From: Planctomycetota bacterium
Lineage (GTDB): Bacteria; Planctomycetota; Planctomycetia; Pirellulales; Thermoguttaceae
DNA: 5,296 bases
Reading direction: 5' to 3'
Assembly (NCBI GenBank): GCA_023621895.1
Contig: JAMOAF010000847.1
Location: 1-5,296 of the forward strand
Below the pieces are notes generated by a model, which saw nothing but the letters and a program-made list of their open reading frames with translations, was not told the DNA's origin and searched no databases. Position numbers and translations under genes: made by a program. Below, in pieces: positions 1 to 5,296 of this stretch. Each line of letters begins with the position of its first letter. Position 1 is the stretch's first letter.

Positions 1-156
1 GGAGTAGGAGTGACTGACTAAAAAGTTGTTATAGTACACGCAGGCGCCCGAGCCGCCTTAGAAGTTGTTGGATATGCGTGTCGCGTGCCTTTTTGCAATG
101 TGGGGCGGCTGGCACGCTCTGTCGAAACTGACAAGCTGATTGCGAGTACAGAGTAA

Positions 157-186
157 CTTATGTCCTAAATCTGTACCACTTGTCAA
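157..186 (-). promoter_or_regulatory. Candidate sigma-70-type promoter reading leftward
   Basis: On the minus strand a perfect TTGACA (186-181) is followed after 18 bases by CATAAG (162-157), which matches TATAAT at four of six positions. It would start transcription near base 150 and serve a gene left of the window. The -10 element is poor and no target gene is visible, so this is a weak call. Confidence 0.2.
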
Positions 187-214
187 TAGGCAGGAAGGCC
201 GAAACGTGGCGTCA

Positions 215-284
215 CGGTCCGAAAGGCGTCGTAAAGCAGGTACATAAAAGGGCTTATGGCCCAAAAAAAATTTGGGTCGGACCG
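215..284 (-). repeat. Nested inverted repeats with two competing inner hairpins
   Basis: Outer arms CGGTCCGA (215-222) and TCGGACCG (277-284) pair over eight bases and enclose 54 bases. Inside, two short stems compete for the same C-tract: GGGC (250-253) with GCCC (259-262), and CCCAAA (260-265) with TTTGGG (271-276). On the minus strand the first is followed by TTTTAT, a terminator-like arrangement, although four pairs are few. It is a candidate terminator or attenuator about 440 bases beyond cpaE. Confidence 0.3.
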
Positions 285-596
285 CTATTTGCGCCCATTT
301 CCGGCCCGATGCGACGCCTTTTCGGGCAGTCTCTCTCACAGCCCAGCCAGGATTATCGCCCAGGAGTCAAGAACGCGGCGCGCGTCGATGGAATTGCTGC
401 TGAACAGCGAGGGACTCGCAGGCAACGGGAGATGCCGCATTGGGGGCTTGGCGTTCGACACGTTACGCGCGCACCTCCGCCCGTCTTTTGCCGCGTGTGG
501 CGGTGAGGTGCTGCGGTGTCGAAAGAAGTCCGGACCGGAACAGGACACTCGGGGCCCATGCCTGGCCGGAACGCAGATTGGCCACCACTCACGCCC

Positions 597-618
597 CCAT
601 CCGGCTTCCACCGGATGG
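597..618 (-). repeat. Compact stem-loop downstream of cpaE, 8-bp stem
   Basis: Perfect arms CCATCCGG (597-604) and CCGGATGG (611-618) flank a six-base loop. It lies 106 bases after the cpaE stop. The stem is GC-rich and the loop short, so it should be stable as RNA. In the operon direction it is followed by GGGCGTGAG rather than U residues, so it is not a classic intrinsic terminator. It could mark or protect the 3' end of the pilus mRNA. Confidence 0.45.
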
Positions 619-673
619 AGCGCAAGGTTGACGGCTACCGCCGCGCGTGGCAACAGTTGGGCAAGAGGTTACG

Positions 674-708
674 GATCGCGTTGTTGCACCCGCCCCTCGG
701 ATGCGATC
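674..708 (-). repeat. Imperfect hairpin just after the cpaE stop
   Basis: Arms GATCGC (674-679) and GCGATC (703-708) can extend inward by a U-A pair and two G-U pairs, to nine pairs. It starts 16 bases after the cpaE stop codon. No U-run follows on the operon strand; read rightward, CTTTTCT follows. It is weak as a terminator in either direction. Confidence 0.25.
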
Positions 709-724
709 GTCTTTTCTGGACGGT

Positions 725-1930
725 TCACGCCCGCGACAGCCCGAAGAATCGCCCGAGACCGCCTGCCTTCCGGGCGGACTCCCGCTGGTCGGGCTTGCCG
801 CGTGCGGTCAAGGCTTCGGCTAGCGCGAGCAGCGACTGGGTGACCGAGGCTTTGGGGGCTTGCTCGATCAGCGGAATCCCGTTGTTGCGAGCCTCGATGA
901 CGGTCCGGAAATCGTTGGGCAGTTGCCAGAAGATCTCGCGGCCGATCGTGTCCTTGGCCTTTTTCAGCGAGATGTGCCCGTTGTCCAGGCCAGCGCGATT
1001 GACGATGATCTTGACCTTTTCCGCCATGTCCTTCGTCTGGCTGAACGAGGCCATCAGGCGGACGACGTTCCGCAGGCAGGGCAGATCGAGTTGGGTGACC
1101 AGGAGGATGTGATTGGCCGCCTCCAGGGCCACCTGGTCGATTGGGCTATAGCTCTTGGAAAGGTCGATCACCAAGTGGGTGAACGTGGCCTTGAGCAGGC
1201 CGAGCACCCGTTGCAGGTCCTCGCGGCTGACCAGCGCCGTGTCTTCCAACTGGATCGGCCGGGGGAGGAGGAAGAGCCCGGAGGAATGCTTGGTCAGAGA
1301 ACGTTTGAGCAGTGAGAAGTCGAGCCTGGTGACGTTCTGCGCCACGTCGACGAGGGTATAGTCGGGAATCGTGTCGAGGAACACGTCGGCGTCGCCGAGA
1401 CTCAGATCGAGGTCGACGAGGACCACCGAATGCTTCTCATCCCGGGCCAGCGCGCAGCCTAGATTAACGGCAATGCACGTGCTGCCGACTCCGCCGGTGG
1501 CGCCCGCCACGGCTATCACCTGGCAACCTCGCGGTTTTGCGTCGCCCTTGCCGAAGTGCCTCTCGCCGATCCGCCCGAGTGCGGCGAGCAAGTCCTCCAG
1601 CCGGATCGGTTGGGAGAGGAACTCCTTGGCCCCGGCGCGCATCGCCTTGAGGATCAAGTTGCCGTCGCTGGACGAGCTGACGACGAGCACGGAGCATTCG
1701 GGCGTATTTCGGCTCAGCCGGCCGACCAGCTCGATCGCCTTGTCCGGATTGGCGTCGATCGCGACGACACCGATGTCGGGATTGGTCTGGGCGACAACAT
1801 CGGCGAAGAACTCGTATCGAGAGGCCTCGGCTTCCAGCCAGATCATCTCCAGGCCCATCAACATCGTCTTGAGAGCTTCGCGAGACCCGTCGTTCGGGTC
1901 GACGATCGCCAGTCGAAGAACGTTACTCAT
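725..1930 (-). CDS. cpaE: Tad pilus localisation protein CpaE/TadZ (MinD/ParA-type with receiver-like domain)
   Basis: A 401-residue CpaE/TadZ protein, a cytoplasmic MinD/ParA-superfamily protein that places the Tad machine in the cell. Residues 1-125 resemble a response-regulator receiver (LAIVDPNDGSRE, VVAIDANP, VLVVSSSSDGN, AMRAGAKEFLSQPI). The lysine normally found before the last proline is Q107, and only one early acidic residue (D11) is clear, so phosphorylation is doubtful. Residues 136-380 are the ATPase-like domain. It has a deviant P-loop GATGGVGST (143-151), a second acidic strand VVLVDLDLSLGDADVFLD (169-186) and a Walker B-like THLVIDLSKS (251-260). Both P-loop lysines are absent (T145 and S150), which also occurs in other CpaE/TadZ proteins. 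The C-terminus RKAGGLGRFFGLSRA resembles a MinD membrane-targeting tip. It is the last recognisable gene of the operon here, and no cpaF follows. The start at 1930 fits the family N-terminus. Confidence 0.93.
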   Translation of the reverse strand: MSNVLRLAIVDPNDGSREALKTMLMGLEMIWLEAEASRYEFFADVVAQTNPDIGVVAIDANPDKAIELVGRLSRNTPECSVLVVSSSSDGNLILKAMRAGAKEFLSQPIRLEDLLAALGRIGERHFGKGDAKPRGCQVIAVAGATGGVGSTCIAVNLGCALARDEKHSVVLVDLDLSLGDADVFLDTIPDYTLVDVAQNVTRLDFSLLKRSLTKHSSGLFLLPRPIQLEDTALVSREDLQRVLGLLKATFTHLVIDLSKSYSPIDQVALEAANHILLVTQLDLPCLRNVVRLMASFSQTKDMAEKVKIIVNRAGLDNGHISLKKAKDTIGREIFWQLPNDFRTVIEARNNGIPLIEQAPKASVTQSLLALAEALTARGKPDQRESARKAGGLGRFFGLSRA

Positions 1931-2037
1931 GGCAGTCTATTCAGTGGAGCCGATCAAGCGCCTTTCGGGCCATGCGGCGAGCACGGCGCTTGTCTAGAGG
2001 AACCCTCGCACGCAGCATCCTACTGAATATTGCTTAT
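1931..2037 (-). promoter_or_regulatory. Spacer between secretin gene and cpaE, no Shine-Dalgarno site
   Basis: This 107-base spacer lies between two co-directional genes. The 20 bases before the cpaE ATG (minus strand, ending in GAATAGACTGCC) contain no AGGA, GGAG or GAGG. Initiation may not depend on a Shine-Dalgarno pairing. I found no convincing promoter. It holds one inverted repeat, listed separately. Confidence 0.45.
1955..1992 (-). repeat. Inverted repeat in the secretin-cpaE spacer, 8-bp stem
   Basis: Perfect 8-bp arms CAAGCGCC (1955-1962) and GGCGCTTG (1985-1992) flank a 22-base loop. In the transcript it ends 24 bases before the cpaE start. No U-run follows, so intrinsic termination is unlikely. 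It may be a stability or translation element, or a protein site; all of these are inference. Confidence 0.4.
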
Positions 2038-3651
2038 TTATCTGGCCTGGTCATAGCCAACCGGGCCAATCATGCCCGGAAGAGGCTGTACGGAGGTGGA
2101 GGCCGGCGGCAAAGGCTGCGCCGTCCGCAAAGGCGCTGCGGTCCGCGTAATCGGCCGCGAGGTCGAGGCCGATGGCGCCGTAAGCGGCTCGGCCGGGCCG
2201 GACTGCGAGGGAGCCGGCGAGCGAATCTCACCCGGCCGGATCGTCTGGCCGCCCTGGGAACCGATCATGCCGGGCATGGGCGCCGCTCCGGCACACTGGG
2301 CACATCCCTGCCCGTTGCAGCAGAACGGCACCTCGAGATAGCCTTTCAGGTACAGTTCGGGATCGTCGGGGCTGGTGGTTTCCATGCCCGGCCCGCATGG
2401 CGGCACCTGCTCGGCGTCCATTCCCTCGACCAGCTCAGGCGTCACGAGCACGATCAATTCCACCTCGTTCATTTCTTCCCGCGTGTTGCGGAAAGCCACG
2501 CCGATATAGGGCAGTTCGCTGACCCACGGTATTCCCCGCCGCTCCGATTCGACGCGGTTCTGGATCAAGCCGGCGATGGCCAGCGTCTGCCCGGCCTTCA
2601 TTTCGACGCCCGTGTCGACCTGCCGGGTGCGGAACGCCGGTTGATCGCCCAAGCCGCGGCTGGCATCGACCTCGCTGACCTGCGGGCGGACTTCGAGGCG
2701 GATTCGACCGTTGCCCAGCACGATCGGCACGAAATTGATTTGGGTGCCATAGGGTTTATAGACCGTGTTTGCGGGCACTCCAAGTCCTCCGCCGGTGGTG
2801 ACCGGGACCTCGCCGCCCGACTGGAAGTAGGCCGGCCGGCCGCTGACGGTCACGAGCGTCGGTTCGGCGAGCAACTTGGCCATGTTGTCTTGCCGCATGG
2901 CGTCAAGGAACCCCCAGAACGTGCTCGACCCGCTGACGACGTTGAAGCGGAAATTGCCGCTGCTGTCGACAGGCGTTCCGCCTCCGTCACCGGACGCCGC
3001 GCTGATGATCCCCGCCGCGGCGGAGACGATCTGGGTCGGTCCGGACAGGTAGGTCCAGTCGAATCCAAGCGCCCGCAGCTTCGTCCGCGAAACCTCCATG
3101 ACCTTCACGTGCAGGAGGACCTGCTGCACGCCGCCCACCTGGAGCCTGGTCGAGACCTTCTGCGGATAGAACTGCTCGGCGATCTGGACAATCGCCTGCA
3201 CGTCGTGCGGCTGGTCCACGAATCCCGAGATCAGCACCCCGTTGGAGATTCCCCGGACCTTGAGCGAGGCATTGGGGAACTGCTCGTCGAGGATCATCTG
3301 TAGTTCGCGGGTGTCGCCGTAAACGACCACGTCGACGGTGAATATCTGGTTGTTCTCATCCCACAGATTGACCTGGGTGACCCCGGCCTTCTTGGCCGCG
3401 AGTTGGATTTCCGTCGGCGAGAGCGGCGTCAGGGTGAGAATCTCCGGATTGTTGACCTGGGCCTGCGGAATCTTCCGCTCGAGGGTCAGGATCCGGCTTG
3501 TATTGACCATCATCTCCTGCCGCTCATTGGAGGAGTTGATGCGGTAGATGATCGATGACGAGTTGGTTTCCGCCAGCGCCGCGGCCTGCACCGCGAGCAT
3601 CGATCCGGCAATGAAAGAAAACAGAATCGCTCTGAGGGCTTGCCTAGACAT
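2038..3651 (-). CDS. cpaC: Tad pilus outer-membrane secretin, RcpA/CpaC family
   Basis: A 537-residue secretin that would form the outer-membrane channel of the Tad pilus. Residues 1-27 are a signal peptide: Arg near the start, hydrophobic core AILFSFIAGSMLAV, likely cleavage after ALA-27. Residues 45-110 match the pilus-formation N-terminal domain (NPEILTLTPLSPTEIQL, then VTQVNLWDEN). Residues 113-170 look like a BON-like periplasmic domain (VLISGFVDQPHDVQAIVQIAEQ in two overlapping halves). Residues 242-405 form the secretin core, with LLAEPTLVTVSGRPA at 260-274 and the C-terminal signature SELPYIGVAFRN to ELIVLVTPELV at 378-408. After the core comes an unusual 130-residue tail. It has five cysteines (C419, C444, C445, C450, C453), then a Pro/Ser/Ala/Thr-rich region holding PGMIG twice (460-464 and 525-529). 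The family call is firm. The symbol could equally be rcpA. The function of the tail is unknown. Confidence 0.94.
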   Translation of the reverse strand: MSRQALRAILFSFIAGSMLAVQAAALAETNSSSIIYRINSSNERQEMMVNTSRILTLERKIPQAQVNNPEILTLTPLSPTEIQLAAKKAGVTQVNLWDENNQIFTVDVVVYGDTRELQMILDEQFPNASLKVRGISNGVLISGFVDQPHDVQAIVQIAEQFYPQKVSTRLQVGGVQQVLLHVKVMEVSRTKLRALGFDWTYLSGPTQIVSAAAGIISAASGDGGGTPVDSSGNFRFNVVSGSSTFWGFLDAMRQDNMAKLLAEPTLVTVSGRPAYFQSGGEVPVTTGGGLGVPANTVYKPYGTQINFVPIVLGNGRIRLEVRPQVSEVDASRGLGDQPAFRTRQVDTGVEMKAGQTLAIAGLIQNRVESERRGIPWVSELPYIGVAFRNTREEMNEVELIVLVTPELVEGMDAEQVPPCGPGMETTSPDDPELYLKGYLEVPFCCNGQGCAQCAGAAPMPGMIGSQGGQTIRPGEIRSPAPSQSGPAEPLTAPSASTSRPITRTAAPLRTAQPLPPASTSVQPLPGMIGPVGYDQAR

Positions 3652-3660
3652 CCCTGGGTC

Positions 3661-3666
3661 ATCCTT
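3661..3666 (-). promoter_or_regulatory. Ribosome binding site of the secretin gene
   Basis: AAGGAT on the minus strand lies nine bases before the ATG at 3651. It is the best Shine-Dalgarno match in the window. It supports that start, as does the signal peptide that begins directly there. Confidence 0.6.
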
Positions 3667-3673
3667 GATCTTG

Positions 3674-3693
3674 GCTGGACTGGCCGTTCCAGC
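3674..3693 (-). repeat. Inverted repeat 3 of the cpaB-secretin spacer, 6-bp stem
   Basis: Arms GCTGGA (3674-3679) and TCCAGC (3688-3693) flank an 8-base loop. In the transcript it ends seven bases before the AAGGAT that probably serves as the secretin ribosome binding site. It could therefore affect translation start. Six pairs alone are modest evidence; its place in line with two longer hairpins makes it more notable. Confidence 0.35.
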
Positions 3694-3710
3694 TTGTCTG
3701 TCATCCGTGA

Positions 3711-3738
3711 TCGGGAAGCCTGGTTCGGCGCTTCCCGA
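3711..3738 (-). repeat. Inverted repeat 2 of the cpaB-secretin spacer, 9-bp stem
   Basis: Perfect 9-bp arms TCGGGAAGC (3711-3719) and GCTTCCCGA (3730-3738) flank a 10-base loop. It lies 19 bases beyond inverted repeat 1 in the direction of transcription. No U-run follows on the operon strand. Confidence 0.55.
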
Positions 3739-3757
3739 ACGTCCTCTCGGTCTTCTC

Positions 3758-3788
3758 GGCGCCGCGGCTTGCCCCGATCCGCGGCGCC
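3758..3788 (-). repeat. Inverted repeat 1 of the cpaB-secretin spacer, 10-bp stem
   Basis: Perfect 10-bp arms GGCGCCGCGG (3758-3767) and CCGCGGCGCC (3779-3788) flank an 11-base loop, starting 16 bases after the cpaB stop codon. In the leftward operon transcript it is followed by GAGAAG, with no U-run, so it does not look like an intrinsic terminator in that direction. Read rightward it is followed by ATTTTC, which is a weak U-run. A role in mRNA stability or partial termination is inference. Confidence 0.6.
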
Positions 3789-3804
3789 ATTTTCCCGCAG
3801 CCGG

Positions 3805-4887
3805 CTACGCGTTGTCGGCCGGGATCATTTTCGGTACAGGCGCCGCATCGATCTTGTTATCGGCCTGAGGCTTCGGTGGATCGGCGGTTTTTTCCTGACT
3901 TGGTGAATCGGAACGCGGGGGACTGGAAATGATCCGCCAGAAGGAGGAGATCACCGATGAGCCCTCCCCTCCGGCGGTATTCTCAGCCGGTCCCCGGAGT
4001 TCGACTTCGTTCACGGCCGAACCACTGATCACGCGGACCAAGTGGCTGGGCCGCGTATCTGTTGGCATCGCCGGCGGCTGGGCCAGCGCGGCCGTTGACT
4101 GAGCCACGATCTCCCCCGCTTTTATCAGCGTCGCGTCGCGCTCGTGATCGGCTTTGTCGGAATCTCCCAGCAATTGGGCAATCCGGTGGCCGCCCTCGGG
4201 TAGTTGGGCTTCTTCATGATCCTCGGGACTGCGGAGGGCGAGGCGGATTTTTCCCAATTCGTGGGCCATCATCACGCGCTCGGTTTGCTCCGGCGTCAGC
4301 AAGAGCGAGATCGTCTTCGCACGGATCGCCTTCCCGCTCTCGTCGGATTCCGTCGTCCATTGGGAGTCGACGGCGAAAACCTTCACGTCTTGCAGGATCG
4401 TCTTGGTGACCGTACTGGCAATTTCGTTGCCCCGTTTGACGTAAATCAGCACGTCGACCCGGTCGCCCGGCAGAATCATCGCCGCACCGCCGCTGACGTC
4501 GTCGACCCGGACGGGAACGGCGCGATAGCCGACGGGAATCATCGGGGCGGCGGCGCCGGTGCTCTCGCCCTTGCTGAGCAGCTTGACATCGAGAATCGGT
4601 TCGCCGGCGAACAGCTTGGTACGCGGCCGGCGCCCTTCGATGTCTTCAAGTTTGGAAAGGACGCCTTCCGGAATCCTGTCTTTTGGCCACTGCTCGAGTT
4701 TGACCACCTGGGCATCAAGCAGCGTGCCCATGGGAATCTCCTTCAGGGCCACAAACACGGGCTGGGTTTCGAGTTGCGGCGTGGGGGAGGCCGACGAACG
4801 GTTGGCCATTACCTGGGTGATGCCGATCGAGGCGATCACGCCGCACCCTAACGCCAAAATAAGCAGGACGAGTGACTTGGTTTGCAT
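3805..4887 (-). CDS. cpaB: Flp pilus assembly protein CpaB/RcpC
   Basis: A 360-residue CpaB/RcpC protein, an inner-membrane-anchored periplasmic component of the Tad secretion system that is thought to act with the secretin. Residues 4-25 form one hydrophobic N-terminal segment (LVLLILALGCG core), giving a membrane anchor or uncleaved signal. Residues 43-106 match an SAF domain, with EIPMGTLLDA and the characteristic AGEPIL. Residues 116-220 match the RcpC/CpaB domain, with the family motif ILPGDRVDVL at 138-147. The last 140 residues are mostly low-complexity, Pro/Ser/Asp-rich and probably disordered, apart from HLVRVISGS and VNEVELRG at 282-299. That segment recalls the short beta strand seen late in other CpaB proteins. 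An in-frame ATG 54 bases upstream (4941) is possible. The start at 4887 is preferred because it places the hydrophobic segment directly at the N-terminus. The gene stops with TAG, 153 bases before the secretin gene. Confidence 0.93.
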   Translation of the reverse strand: MQTKSLVLLILALGCGVIASIGITQVMANRSSASPTPQLETQPVFVALKEIPMGTLLDAQVVKLEQWPKDRIPEGVLSKLEDIEGRRPRTKLFAGEPILDVKLLSKGESTGAAAPMIPVGYRAVPVRVDDVSGGAAMILPGDRVDVLIYVKRGNEIASTVTKTILQDVKVFAVDSQWTTESDESGKAIRAKTISLLLTPEQTERVMMAHELGKIRLALRSPEDHEEAQLPEGGHRIAQLLGDSDKADHERDATLIKAGEIVAQSTAALAQPPAMPTDTRPSHLVRVISGSAVNEVELRGPAENTAGGEGSSVISSFWRIISSPPRSDSPSQEKTADPPKPQADNKIDAAPVPKMIPADNA

Positions 4888-4969
4888 GAGGAGTTCCGTT
4901 TGTTGCCTCAGGAATGGGCAGGTCGCCCAAGGCCGCGCCAAAACGACCGCCGTCCCTGGCGAGTAATCC
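4888..4969 (-). promoter_or_regulatory. Spacer between tadE-like gene and cpaB, with weak cpaB ribosome binding site
   Basis: This 82-base spacer separates two co-directional pilus genes. A GGAA at 4897-4894 lies six bases before the cpaB ATG and is the only Shine-Dalgarno-like match, so the site is weak. A 5-bp inverted repeat (TGGGC at 4915-4919, GCCCA at 4925-4929) is too short to call a terminator. I see no promoter here. Confidence 0.4.
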
Positions 4970-5296
4970 TTACTGGACGGTCTCTCGACGCATTACCGTG
5001 GTGGCGCTCAGGTTCATTCCTCGGCCATAAGGGAGAACTGAGCCGCTGCTACCTACACTCATTGGCTTGCCGAGCCAACTGACTTGATCAAAAGGCACGG
5101 AGACCGTAACAGCCACCGGATCGCCATAACTGGCCGAATCGGGCGGGTCGGGGCTGACCGACACAATTCCACCAGAAATCGACGCGTTTGTCAGATAATT
5201 GTTGACGGCACTCTCGACCTGGTCGGTTTTTGCCCCATCCAAAACGGCTACGCGCGCCCCTTCGCGCGAACAGTTCGTGATGATCTGCTGGACCAT
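4970..5296 (-). CDS. TadE-like minor pseudopilin, 5' end cut by window edge
   Basis: This is the last 108 residues of a TadE-family protein, a pilin-like component of the Tad/Flp pilus system. The visible part opens with an MVQQIITNCSREGARVAVL segment. REGAR just after the N-terminal hydrophobic helix is typical of TadE/TadE-like proteins. It ends with SATTVMRRE, another typical family ending. The middle contains short beta-prone stretches (VAVTVSVPF, residues 61-69). The hydrophobic helix and prepilin-type leader, usually about 35-40 residues before REGAR, would lie to the right of base 5296. The ATG at the very edge (5294-5296) is therefore probably an internal methionine. The gene ends in TAA, 82 bases before cpaB, on the same strand, so they are probably co-transcribed. 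Assignment to the TadE family is fairly firm. Whether it is TadE, TadF or another TadE-like paralogue cannot be decided from this fragment. Confidence 0.85.
   Translation of the reverse strand: MVQQIITNCSREGARVAVLDGAKTDQVESAVNNYLTNASISGGIVSVSPDPPDSASYGDPVAVTVSVPFDQVSWLGKPMSVGSSGSVLPYGRGMNLSATTVMRRETVQ

Larger units (their letters stand above)
1..724. other. Region without a recognisable gene, downstream of cpaE
   Basis: I read both strands here and found no reading frame resembling a known protein. The open frames present on either strand are Arg/Pro/Ser-rich, have no domain-like pattern and look like chance products of high GC. No fragment resembling CpaF, TadB or TadC is visible. Bases 1-300 look richer in A/T than the rest. 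The stretch contains several inverted repeats (597-618, 674-708, 215-284) and a weak leftward promoter candidate. It probably spans the 3' end of the pilus transcript and the upstream region of whatever lies to the left. Confidence 0.6.

Noticed and set aside
28..58. TATAAC on the minus strand (33-28) and a T-run after a 5-bp stem (42-58), considered as a promoter or terminator.
   Set aside because: No -35 element lies at a suitable distance. The T-run is well over ten bases past the stem, too far for an intrinsic terminator.
336..653. Minus-strand open frames downstream of cpaE that might be a small gene or a cpaF remnant.
   Set aside because: None shows CpaF motifs (Walker A, Asp box, His box) or any other recognisable pattern.
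256..1112. Overlapping plus-strand open frames (256-843 and 516-1112) reaching into the 3' part of cpaE.
   Set aside because: Composition is random-looking and Arg/Ser/Pro-rich, no family resemblance is visible, and the right parts are antisense to cpaE.
1972..3303. A 443-codon open frame on the plus strand opposite the secretin gene.
   Set aside because: Its product is Arg/Asp/His-rich without domain pattern. It lies antisense to a clear secretin and reflects the high-GC codon bias of that gene.
4204..4851. A 215-codon plus-strand open frame opposite cpaB.
   Set aside because: It is antisense to the well-supported cpaB and has no recognisable domain.
4887..4941. Upstream ATG at 4941 as the cpaB start.
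   Set aside because: It would add 18 residues before the membrane segment that do not fit the family. The start at 4887 places the hydrophobic anchor at the N-terminus.
5294..5296. ATG at the right edge as the true start of the TadE-like gene.
   Set aside because: REGAR lies only 11 residues after it, so the hydrophobic helix and leader typical of TadE would be missing. The gene must begin outside the window.

Overview
The window is a stretch of a Tad/Flp (tight adherence) type IVc pilus operon, read entirely from the minus strand (right to left). In transcription order it carries the 3' part of a TadE-like pseudopilin gene (cut by the right window edge), cpaB/rcpC, a secretin gene of the rcpA/cpaC family, and cpaE/tadZ. 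A stretch of about 720 bases after cpaE has no convincing gene. The protein sequences, the high-GC coding regions, the wide intergenic spacers and the Pro/Ser-rich secretin tail ending in PGMIGPVGYD suggest a planctomycete (Pirellulales-like) genome. That placement is inference from memory of related proteins; the window has no rRNA or marker gene to confirm it.

Layout: 5296-4970 TadE-like pseudopilin (N-terminus outside the window); 4969-4888 an 82-base spacer; 4887-3805 CpaB; 3804-3652 a 153-base spacer with three consecutive inverted repeats; 3651-2038 the outer-membrane secretin; 2037-1931 a 107-base spacer with one inverted repeat and no clear Shine-Dalgarno sequence; 1930-725 CpaE/TadZ; 724-1 apparently non-coding, with several inverted repeats and a weak leftward promoter candidate.

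How the genes work together: the TadE-like protein is a minor pilin or pilin-like component. The secretin forms the outer-membrane channel. CpaB is an inner-membrane-anchored periplasmic protein thought to act with the secretin. CpaE/TadZ is a MinD/ParA-type protein with an N-terminal receiver-like domain that positions the machine. The motor ATPase (CpaF/TadA), the platform proteins (TadB/TadC), the prepilin peptidase and the major pilin are not in this window. In particular, no cpaF follows cpaE where it often lies.

No undescribed system is evident. The points most worth a second look are the hairpin array between cpaB and the secretin gene, the cysteine cluster and repeated PGMIG motif in the secretin tail, the lysine-free P-loop and MinD-like C-terminus of CpaE, and the absence of cpaF after cpaE.
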